The position numbers and the translations under genes are program-made. From Lachnospiraceae bacterium (lineage in GTDB: Bacteria; Bacillota; Clostridia; Lachnospirales; Lachnospiraceae): a stretch of DNA of 64,000 nt. Of this stretch, positions 35,992-43,378 are shown piece by piece. The number at the start of each line of letters is the position of its first letter. The stretch's first letter is position 1. The DNA lies in the NCBI GenBank assembly GCA_017936785.1, contig JAGBEV010000020.1, forward strand, positions 1-64,000, in the 5' to 3' direction. The notes beneath the pieces are model-generated. The model searched no databases. It was given only the letters and a program-made list of their open reading frames with translations, and had not been told where the DNA came from.

Positions 35992-37452
35992 TTATTTCCT
36001 TACCAGATTCATATCCTGATTTAAATCAAAGGCTGACATTTCAAACATTTCTCCCAGCACCTTATCATATACGGCAATATTAAATCCGTCATAATCCATG
36101 GAAAAATCCGTTCCGTTTACCAAAATGGAAGCAGACAGATCGGCTATGGCTCCCGGAGAAAAAACTGTTACATTCAGACCGTTTATTTCTGCGGAAAACT
36201 CATCTGTTCCGCCATTTTCTGTATATGCTTCATCTGCTGTAAAACCGGTTTCATAAATCACATTCCCGCCATCCAGAATCACCGTATATGGAGCTTCCGA
36301 ATTTACATTCAGACTGCAATGCAGACCCAGAGTATGATTTAAAAACGTAATGTCTTCCTCTGAAAAAGAATTCTTTCCGTTATTTTTTGCACTGATGCAG
36401 ACCATATAATTTTCATCAGCCAGAAGCGGAATATATTCTTCAAAATTTTCTGCACTGACTAACTGACATTTTGCCTTCTGCCTGTAAAACAATTCTGCAT
36501 CCGCTGCCCACTGGACATAATGGGTATTTTCCCTCTTATCCTCAAATTCGTAATGGGAAATCAGATATTCCCCCATCATCATGGAGACCTTTTCCGCCTG
36601 TAATACGTTAATATGCGCCTGTCCGTCCAGCAGCACATTCATGTTCAAAAAAGGCGTATCCGTTTCCTTTGCAAGAATTTCCACACTGTTGTACAGCTTC
36701 TGTCTTTCTGCATTGCCGTTGGGGGTTTTGATCAGCACCAAAGGAACATTTTCTTCTTTACAAAGGGCAATGATCTTTCGAAGCCAGGTTTCCGCCCGTT
36801 TTGGTATAGGCTCCAATGCAGTCTGAGCCGCCACTTCTGCCTTGGCATCTTCTTCATAATCCGCTGCAAATACAAAGGGGGAATATCCCTTATAAGGATC
36901 TCTCTCATCATAAAAAGCAAGCTCCGCTTTTCCCTCATAAAAGTCCGTCCATGTATTGTGATACTTCGCCAAAGGGAAATAATAGGAGTACCGCATGCCC
37001 TCAGGCACGCTGTCCCTGATCGCCCGGATCTTATTGAGGGACATGGGCAGATCGTCCAGATTGATATGGGTTACGCCTTCCTCTTCGTAGTCCTCGCCGT
37101 AAACCGTAAACACATCCAATACGATGACCTTCGGATTCTGATGCTTCAAAGCCTCTTTGATGTAATAATAGGATACCCACATAGGCTGTTCATTGGCACA
37201 AAAATCATAGGAAGTAATACCGTACTCATGAAACAAAACAGCCGGAGCCATATCCGCATACATCTGGCTGGAACCAATAAACACCACATCCAGGGTATTT
37301 TCCTCTTCCCCATAAAAGCCTTTGACCTTTGTGGTCACATTGTACTCCCCTTCTGCCCATTTATCACGCAGCATTTCCTGCACATAAAGAAACAACGCAG
37401 CAAAAATAACAACAAAAAATATACATTTTATGGCGGTCTTCCACTTTTTCAT
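35992..37452 (-). CDS. SGNH/DHHW-type surface acyl-transfer partner (AlgX/AlgJ-like)
   Basis: 486 residues. One N-terminal membrane helix (residues 8-26) would anchor it outside. The SGNH motif DVVFIGSSQMYADM (GxSQ as GSSQ, typical of MBOAT-linked SGNH proteins) and later LLDGQAHINVLQAEKVSMMMGEYL, with D and H of the DxxH box in DGQAH, fit an AlgJ/DltD-like hydrolase or acyltransferase. It begins directly after the stop codon of the MBOAT gene. The pair probably acylates a surface polysaccharide or teichoic acid-like polymer. Substrate unknown. Confidence 0.75.
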   Translation of the reverse strand: MKKWKTAIKCIFFVVIFAALFLYVQEMLRDKWAEGEYNVTTKVKGFYGEEENTLDVVFIGSSQMYADMAPAVLFHEYGITSYDFCANEQPMWVSYYYIKEALKHQNPKVIVLDVFTVYGEDYEEEGVTHINLDDLPMSLNKIRAIRDSVPEGMRYSYYFPLAKYHNTWTDFYEGKAELAFYDERDPYKGYSPFVFAADYEEDAKAEVAAQTALEPIPKRAETWLRKIIALCKEENVPLVLIKTPNGNAERQKLYNSVEILAKETDTPFLNMNVLLDGQAHINVLQAEKVSMMMGEYLISHYEFEDKRENTHYVQWAADAELFYRQKAKCQLVSAENFEEYIPLLADENYMVCISAKNNGKNSFSEEDITFLNHTLGLHCSLNVNSEAPYTVILDGGNVIYETGFTADEAYTENGGTDEFSAEINGLNVTVFSPGAIADLSASILVNGTDFSMDYDGFNIAVYDKVLGEMFEMSAFDLNQDMNLVRK

Positions 37453-38883
37453 CTAAAATCCTCCATAAATAAACTGTGCAGAGTCATATCCCGGACCATA
37501 GATTCCTGCAATTAAAATTGCAAATATTCCTGCAAACAAAACAATCCACCTGAAAACCAGAGGCTGTTTTCCAAAGGATTCCCGGATGGAAATTCCCTTC
37601 TCATGCAATACGCCTGCCACCATCAGCAAAAGTACACATAAGATCAGCAGCAGCCACTCTTCCTCTGCAAGCCCCAGGGCATAAAGCTGTCCCGAAACCA
37701 GAATCCAGGGATTCCACTTCATAAACAGATGGCTTACCATATAAATTGCCTTGGAGGTATTTTCCGCACGGAAAAAGATCCAGGCTGTCATGACCAGAAA
37801 ACAGGTAAACAATCTGCTGAATAGCCGATGGGCAAAACCGCTCCTTTCCATTCCACTCAATTTCATCAGACCGTTCTTTACAGGCATTAAAATTTCTCCC
37901 ATGACCTGATAAAATCCATGCAGCAGTCCCCATACAATATAATGGGTTCCGATTCCATGCCAGATACCGCTTATAAAAAAGGTGACCATAATATTGATCC
38001 ATTTTCTCAGTTTTCCTTTACGGTTTCCCCCTAAAGGAATATAAATATAATCTCTCAAGAAACTGCTGAGAGTAATATGCCATCTGCGCCAGAAATCTTT
38101 AATGGACAGGGCAAAATAAGGATGATCAAAATTTTGTGGAAGCCTGATCCCCAAAGCCTGGGCGCTTCCTGCCGCAATTGCCACGCATCCTGCAAAATCC
38201 GTATAAAGCTGCAGGCTGTACAAAATTCCTCCGATCCAGAAATAAATGCCGTCATAGCTTAAATAATTGCTAAATATTTCATTGACAACCATGTTGCATC
38301 TATCCGCAATGACCATCTTCTGGAAAAATCCCCACAGGATCAGATAAGCTCCGTTTTTGACATTTTTCTCTTCAAAGGCATGTCCCTCAAAAAGCTGATG
38401 TCCCAGTTCTTCATACCGCGGAATAGGTCCCTGTAAAATCTGTGGGAAAAAGGTTATAAACAGCAGATACTTAAAAAAGTTTTTCTGTGCTTCGATCTTC
38501 CCTTTATGCACATCCACCATATAAGCGATGGTCTGTAATGTATAAAAGGAAATACCCACAGGAAGAAGTACTGCAAACCGGTCCAATCCCATTGCATTTA
38601 CAAATCCCAGACCGGAAGCACATAGTTTCAGCCAAAGAAGTATTCCTGCATTTACTATGATAACTGCAGCCAGCCATTGCTTTGACCTGCAAAAAAAACT
38701 GCCGTAGCAATAAGTGGTTACTGCCGTAAGCAGCAGGAAAATCCACATTTTCATGGAAAAACAACTATAAAAAAAGATACCGGAAACAAGCAGTAGAATC
38801 CACTGCCTGTTTTTCGGTATCGCATAATACAAGATCAATAATAAAACTAAAAATACAAGATAAGCTACAGATATAAAATCCAT
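37453..38883 (-). CDS. MBOAT O-acyltransferase (AlgI/DltB-like)
   Basis: 476 residues, multi-spanning, with the MBOAT signature: LPVGISFYTLQTIAYMVDVHKGKIEAQKN, FPQILQGPIPRYEEL, FDHPYFALSIKDFWRRWHITLSSFLRDYIYIPLGGNRKG and GIWHGIGTHYIVWGLLHG with the catalytic His in WHG. These move acyl groups across the membrane to cell-surface sugars. The start is five bases past the icd stop, with its ribosome site inside the end of icd. This places an envelope-modification pair on the icd transcript. Confidence 0.92.
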   Translation of the reverse strand: MDFISVAYLVFLVLLLILYYAIPKNRQWILLLVSGIFFYSCFSMKMWIFLLLTAVTTYCYGSFFCRSKQWLAAVIIVNAGILLWLKLCASGLGFVNAMGLDRFAVLLPVGISFYTLQTIAYMVDVHKGKIEAQKNFFKYLLFITFFPQILQGPIPRYEELGHQLFEGHAFEEKNVKNGAYLILWGFFQKMVIADRCNMVVNEIFSNYLSYDGIYFWIGGILYSLQLYTDFAGCVAIAAGSAQALGIRLPQNFDHPYFALSIKDFWRRWHITLSSFLRDYIYIPLGGNRKGKLRKWINIMVTFFISGIWHGIGTHYIVWGLLHGFYQVMGEILMPVKNGLMKLSGMERSGFAHRLFSRLFTCFLVMTAWIFFRAENTSKAIYMVSHLFMKWNPWILVSGQLYALGLAEEEWLLLILCVLLLMVAGVLHEKGISIRESFGKQPLVFRWIVLFAGIFAILIAGIYGPGYDSAQFIYGGF

Positions 38884-38888
38884 AAAAA

Positions 38889-40094
38889 TTACATTTCCTC
38901 AAAAGTTTTTCTGATTTCCTTAATGAAATCCCCACTATTGAGTACTGTAACATCTTTTAAAGAAGTTATCAATGCCAAATCTTTTGTCATTCTGCCGGAT
39001 TCAATGGTTGCAATGGTTGCTTTCTCCAATTTATCCGCAAATTCCATCAATTCAGGAAGCTCATCCAGCTCTCCTCTCTTGCGTAGTGCACCAGTCCATG
39101 CAAAGATCGTTGCAACGGAGTTGGTTGAGGTTTCTTCGCCTTTTAAATGTTTGTAATAATGTCTCTGTACTGTTCCGTGAGCTGCTTCATACTCATAAAC
39201 GCCGGAAGGAGAAACCAGTACGGAGGTCATCATGGCAAGGGAGCCAAAAGCACTGCTGACCATATCGCTCATAACGTCTCCGTCATAGTTTTTACAAGCC
39301 CAGATAAATCCGCCCTTTGCCTTCATAACACGAGCCACTGCATCATCGATGAGGGTATAGAAATATTCAATGCCTGCCTCATCAAATCTGGTCTTATATT
39401 CTGCATCAAAAATTTCCTGGAAAATATCTTTAAAGGTATGGTCATATTTTTTGGAAATGGTATCTTTTGTTGCAAACCACAGATCCTGTTTGGTATCCAG
39501 CGCATAGTTAAAACATGCTCTTGCAAAACTTGCAATGGATTTTTCCGTATTGTGGATACCCTGGATAATGCCTGCTCCCGTAAAGTCATGGATCAGTTCT
39601 CTCGTTTCATTTCCGTTCTCATCAGTAAACACCAGCTCCGCTTTTCCCGGTCCCGGCACTTTGATCTCTGTATTTTTATATACATCTCCATAAGCATGAC
39701 GTGCAAGGGTAATGGGCTTTTCCCAGTTTCTGACACAGGGCTCAATGCCTTTTACAACGATCGGCGCACGGAATACAGTTCCGTCTAAGGCAGCACGGAT
39801 AGTTCCGTTAGGGCTTTTCCACATTTCCTTCAGATCATATTCCGTCATACGTGCTGCATTAGGTGTAATGGTAGCGCATTTTACCGCAACGCCGTATTTC
39901 TTGGTAGCCTCGGCGCTGTCAATGGTTACCTGGTCGTTTGTCTCATTTCTGTATGTAAGTCCCAGATCATAATACTCTGTCTTTAGATCGATATAAGGAA
40001 GTAATAATTCATCCTTGATCATCTGCCAGAGAATTCTGGTCATTTCATCTCCATCCATCTCAACAAGGGGTGTCTTCATCTGAATTTTTGCCAT
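38889..40094 (-). CDS. icd: NADP-dependent isocitrate dehydrogenase
   Basis: 401 residues, subfamily II (eukaryotic-like homodimeric), not the E. coli type. Oxidises isocitrate to 2-oxoglutarate. Key segments: [36 protein letters not shown] with the phosphorylation-site-like loop, [20 protein letters not shown], the catalytic [17 protein letters not shown] and [12 protein letters not shown]. With the Re-citrate synthase-like gene it gives the oxidative branch to 2-oxoglutarate and glutamate; aconitase is not in the window. Sits 79 bases after gntR, where no clear promoter is seen. Confidence 0.95.
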   Translation of the reverse strand: MAKIQMKTPLVEMDGDEMTRILWQMIKDELLLPYIDLKTEYYDLGLTYRNETNDQVTIDSAEATKKYGVAVKCATITPNAARMTEYDLKEMWKSPNGTIRAALDGTVFRAPIVVKGIEPCVRNWEKPITLARHAYGDVYKNTEIKVPGPGKAELVFTDENGNETRELIHDFTGAGIIQGIHNTEKSIASFARACFNYALDTKQDLWFATKDTISKKYDHTFKDIFQEIFDAEYKTRFDEAGIEYFYTLIDDAVARVMKAKGGFIWACKNYDGDVMSDMVSSAFGSLAMMTSVLVSPSGVYEYEAAHGTVQRHYYKHLKGEETSTNSVATIFAWTGALRKRGELDELPELMEFADKLEKATIATIESGRMTKDLALITSLKDVTVLNSGDFIKEIRKTFEEM

Positions 40095-40173
40095 CTGTTC
40101 ATGTCCTCCGTTTTATGTTTTATATTGTATCAGCTGCCGGACTGAATATTGCCGCAGCCACTGATCGTTTCCT

Positions 40174-40848
40174 TTAATCCAGCAGACCCTTCTGCTGAAT
40201 ATTTTCATATGCCTTTAACATATGATGCTTTGCCAGTTCTGATGCTTTCTCTCCGTCATGCTCCTTGATCGCTTCCATGATCTCCCGGTGTTCATGATTG
40301 GAAGCATTGCCTCTGGAGCCCTGTGCCAAAGTCTGTTTTCTGACTCTGTACACATACTGATGGAAGTCTTTTAATAAATGCTCCAGCATTTTGCTGTCAC
40401 ATGCCTCATACATGATCTCATGAAAACGGTTGTCCAGAACAGCGATCTGTTCTGCATGTCCCTTTTCTGCATGAAATTCTGCCAGATAAACATTTTCTTC
40501 CATTTCCTGCATCTGTTCTTCTGTAATATGCTCTGTAGCCCATTTGGCACAAAGTCCTTCCAGAAGAGACCGGATCATATAAATATCCGCCACATCCTTA
40601 GAGGTGATTCCCGTTACATATGCCCCTTTATTGGGAACAATACGGATCAAGCCCTCTAATTCCAACTGTCTGAAAGCTTCCCTGACCGGAGTTCTGGAAA
40701 CTCCCAACTCTTCTCCGATCGCCGCCTCCCGCAGTTCATCATTTTCCTTATACTTTCCGTTTAGGATATCTTCCCTGATCTTGTGGAATACTCTTCCACG
40801 CAGGGAATATTTGTCCGTAACCTCTTCCTTCAGATTATAGTCACTCAT
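40174..40848 (-). CDS. GntR family regulator (FadR subfamily)
   Basis: 224 residues. N-terminal winged helix (RGRVFHKIREDILNGKYKENDELREAAIGEELGVSRTPVREAFRQLELEGLI) and a C-terminal all-helical FCD effector domain with H residues (RFHEIMYEACD, NHEHREIMEAI, HH near the end) that often bind metal and carboxylates. In FadR-subfamily regulators these bind small organic acids. Lies between the citrate synthase-like gene and icd. The palindrome ATTGTATACAAT overlapping the -10 box of the operon promoter is a likely operator, so citrate- or 2-oxoacid-linked autoregulation is reasonable but inferred. Confidence 0.88.
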   Translation of the reverse strand: MSDYNLKEEVTDKYSLRGRVFHKIREDILNGKYKENDELREAAIGEELGVSRTPVREAFRQLELEGLIRIVPNKGAYVTGITSKDVADIYMIRSLLEGLCAKWATEHITEEQMQEMEENVYLAEFHAEKGHAEQIAVLDNRFHEIMYEACDSKMLEHLLKDFHQYVYRVRKQTLAQGSRGNASNHEHREIMEAIKEHDGEKASELAKHHMLKAYENIQQKGLLD

Positions 40849-40863
40849 GAATTTTACTTCCTT

Positions 40864-42306
40864 TTACTGTTTTTTCTCCCCCGGATAATCGATTCCAAGC
40901 TTCTGACAGGTCAGAATGATCTGTTCGATCAGCTCTTCATCTGTAATAACCGTTACACGACCGTCCTCATACTGTAAATCAACCCATTTTTTCAACTCTG
41001 CGATCAAAGCATCATTTTTCTCAAACTGCTCCTCACCTTTCAATTTAAAATAGGTATTGATCCAGTGGGCAATGCCCGCAAGACCGGATGTATTGGACAC
41101 AGCACAGAGCACCGGTCTGTTTAAAAACTTCTCTGTATCAAAGATATTATAAATTTCTTCATTTTTCAAGAGACCATCCGCATGGATTCCTGCCCTTGTC
41201 ACATTAAAATTCTTACCTACAAAAGGCGTTCTTGGGGGAATCTCATAGCCGATCTCTTTTTCGTAATATTCAGCAAGCTCCGTAATCACAGTAGTATCCA
41301 TACCATTTAAATCGCCCTTTAACTGAGCATATTCAAACACCATAGCTTCCAAAGGCGTATTTCCGGTACGCTCGCCGATACCGAACAGGGAAGTATTGAC
41401 ACCGGAACAGCCATAAAGCCATGCGGTTGTGGAATTGGATACTGCCTTATAAAAATCATTATGTCCATGCCATTCAATCAGGGAATGAGGTACTCCCGCA
41501 TGGGTATGGATGGCATAAATAATACCCTGTACACTTCTGGGGATAACCGCACCGGCATAATTGACACCATATCCCATAGTATCACAGGCACGGACCTTGA
41601 TCGGAATCTTATATTCCTCCATGAGCTTCATCAGCTCCAGACAGAAAGGCACAACATAACCGTAAATATCTGCCCTTGTTATATCCTCCAAATGACAGCG
41701 TACGCTGATGCCCTCCTCCAGACAGTCACGTACAACGCTCAGGTAATGTTCCATAGCCTGTTTTCTGGTCATTTTCAGTTTCAGGAAAATATGATAATCG
41801 GAACAGCTTACAAGGATTCCTGTTTCCTTCATACCGATTTCCTTTACCAGCTTGAAATCCTCCTTGCTGGCACGAATCCAGCTTGTAACTTCAGGAAATT
41901 CATAACCTCTCTCCATACACTTATAAACTGCGTCCCTGTCCTTTTTGGAATAAAGGAAAAACTCACTGGCACGGATCATGCCGTTAGGACCGCCCAGCTT
42001 GTGCAGGTAATCATAAATTGTCACGATCTGCTCCGTGGTATAAGGGGCTCTGGACTGCTGTCCATCCCTGAATGTGGTATCCGTGATCCAGATATCCTTG
42101 GGCATATTGTGAGGCACGATCCTGTCATTAAAAGGAATTTTAGGAACCTCCGAATAAGGAAACATATTTCGGAAAACATTGGGTTTTTTCACGTCATCCA
42201 AAATATACATATGCTCCTCAATTTCCAACAGGTTATTGTGCGTATTCATGGTTATAGGTCTGTTTTCAAAATGATTTCCGGCATCATACTCTTTATTCAT
42301 ATTCAT
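40864..42306 (-). CDS. Re-type citrate synthase-like enzyme (isopropylmalate synthase family)
   Basis: 480 residues. HMGL-like TIM barrel: DIWITDTTFRDGQQSRAPYT, SVRCHLEDITRADIYGYV, EWHGHNDFYKAVSNS, GERTGNTPLEAM. The C-terminal segment (TRAGIHADGLLKNEEIYNIFD) fits the Re-citrate synthase group first shown in Clostridium kluyveri; related proteins are often mislabelled isopropylmalate or homocitrate synthase. Its length lacks a LeuA regulatory domain. Neighbouring gntR and icd favour oxaloacetate and acetyl-CoA to citrate. Start at the first ATG (42306), GAGGAG nine bases away. Homocitrate or citramalate synthase is possible. Confidence 0.7.
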   Translation of the reverse strand: MNMNKEYDAGNHFENRPITMNTHNNLLEIEEHMYILDDVKKPNVFRNMFPYSEVPKIPFNDRIVPHNMPKDIWITDTTFRDGQQSRAPYTTEQIVTIYDYLHKLGGPNGMIRASEFFLYSKKDRDAVYKCMERGYEFPEVTSWIRASKEDFKLVKEIGMKETGILVSCSDYHIFLKLKMTRKQAMEHYLSVVRDCLEEGISVRCHLEDITRADIYGYVVPFCLELMKLMEEYKIPIKVRACDTMGYGVNYAGAVIPRSVQGIIYAIHTHAGVPHSLIEWHGHNDFYKAVSNSTTAWLYGCSGVNTSLFGIGERTGNTPLEAMVFEYAQLKGDLNGMDTTVITELAEYYEKEIGYEIPPRTPFVGKNFNVTRAGIHADGLLKNEEIYNIFDTEKFLNRPVLCAVSNTSGLAGIAHWINTYFKLKGEEQFEKNDALIAELKKWVDLQYEDGRVTVITDEELIEQIILTCQKLGIDYPGEKKQ

Positions 42307-42364
42307 AGGTCTGGTCTCCTCTCAGAACATAGTGTGAAAAAGGACTTCTTCACGTTCCTGTATT

Positions 42365-42393
42365 ATTGTATACAATCATACTTTATATGTCAA
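42365..42393 (-). promoter_or_regulatory. Sigma-A promoter and GntR-type operator of the citrate synthase operon
   Basis: Minus-strand TTGACA (42388-42393) and TACAAT (42365-42370), spaced by 17 bases. The -10 box forms half of the perfect 12-bp palindrome ATTGTATACAAT (42365-42376), resembling the TTGTATACAA core used by Bacillus GntR. A bound regulator would block the polymerase. The GntR gene is second in the operon. Seen: both promoter boxes and the palindrome; inferred: the binding. Confidence 0.7.
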
Positions 42394-42399
42394 TAATCT

Positions 42400-43317
42400 T
42401 TAAGGACCAGGTCTTCGAAATAATTTTTCTCCATCCACCATTCCATATCCCTGCTTTGACCAGGGTTCTTCCAGATCAATGGCAGCGCCCCGGATTTTTG
42501 CCATTAAATTTTCAATGCTGATGGCGGGATACCTTTCCAGTACCAATGCTGCAAGCCCGCTGACAATGGGACAAGCCATAGAGGTTCCGCTCTTTTTAAT
42601 ATAGCCCGTGGGATTTCTGCTGGAACAGGATATGATTTCCGTTCCGGGCGCCACCACATCAGGTTTTCTCAAAGAATAAATGCTGGGGCCCCTTCCCGAA
42701 TAGATCTCACATTTTTTGCTGTTGGGAAAAGATATATTTCCGTCATGGCATCCCACACAGATCGTCTGTGTACTTTCTCCCAAAATAGAGAGACTGTTTC
42801 TGGCAGGACCTAAATTTCCTGCCGCTGTCACTACCAGAATTCCCAATTGAAAAAACTGCCGGATATAGGAATGGAGCAAGTCTCTTTTTTCCCTGTCTTT
42901 TGCAGAATCACTTTTTTCAGGTATACCGATGGAAATATTGACAATGCGGATTCCATACCTTCCGTGATTTTCTAAGATCCATTCCAGGGCATGAAACAGA
43001 TCCTGCATCTGCCCTTTTCCGTTTCTGTTGAGAATCTTCCCAACGATCAATCCTGCTTTTGGTGCGATTCCCTGATATCTTCCTCTGCTGGCTCTTCCGC
43101 TTCCTGCCAGGATGCCGCATACATGTGTACCGTGTCCGCTGTCATCATAACAGCCCATACTGCCTCTTTTGGTAAAATCAATAAATTCCAATAATCTGTC
43201 ATCAAAATCTTTATGATAAAAAATGCCTGTATCCAATACACATACATTTACATTTCTTCCGGTCAATCCCAATTCATAAACTGCATCCATATGCAGTTGT
43301 TTTCTGACTCTGTCCAA
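42400..43317 (-). CDS. S8 family subtilisin-like protease, no signal peptide
   Basis: 305 residues from a TTG start at 43317. The catalytic triad is complete: Asp29 (VLDTGIF), His62 (DSGHGTHVCGI) and Ser in GTSMACP near residue 250; the oxyanion Asn is in TAAGNLGPARN. It has no signal peptide and no propeptide of normal length, so it resembles the intracellular/AprX-like group. The TTG sits nine bases after GGGAG that belongs to the hairpin at 43319-43359. The internal ATG ten codons in has no ribosome site. Confidence 0.85.
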   Translation of the reverse strand: MDRVRKQLHMDAVYELGLTGRNVNVCVLDTGIFYHKDFDDRLLEFIDFTKRGSMGCYDDSGHGTHVCGILAGSGRASRGRYQGIAPKAGLIVGKILNRNGKGQMQDLFHALEWILENHGRYGIRIVNISIGIPEKSDSAKDREKRDLLHSYIRQFFQLGILVVTAAGNLGPARNSLSILGESTQTICVGCHDGNISFPNSKKCEIYSGRGPSIYSLRKPDVVAPGTEIISCSSRNPTGYIKKSGTSMACPIVSGLAALVLERYPAISIENLMAKIRGAAIDLEEPWSKQGYGMVDGEKLFRRPGP

Positions 43318-43318
43318 T

Positions 43319-43359
43319 GAAAAAAACTCCCGTTTTTGTTATATTATGTCGGGAGTTTT
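43319..43359 (-). terminator. Terminator hairpin between the BspA-like gene and the subtilase gene
   Basis: AAAACTCCCG (43323-43332) pairs with CGGGAGTTTT (43350-43359); on the minus strand the stem is followed by a T-run. It lies after the stop of the 917-residue surface protein. The distal arm of the stem also contains GGGAG, the only ribosome site for the TTG start of the subtilase gene. Confidence 0.75.
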
Positions 43360-43378
43360 CCTTCTGTCCTTATGAAAT

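Noticed and set aside
36613-37515. 300-residue plus-strand frame over the SGNH gene
   Set aside because: Antisense shadow; no ribosome site and no family, while the minus-strand product has an SGNH motif.
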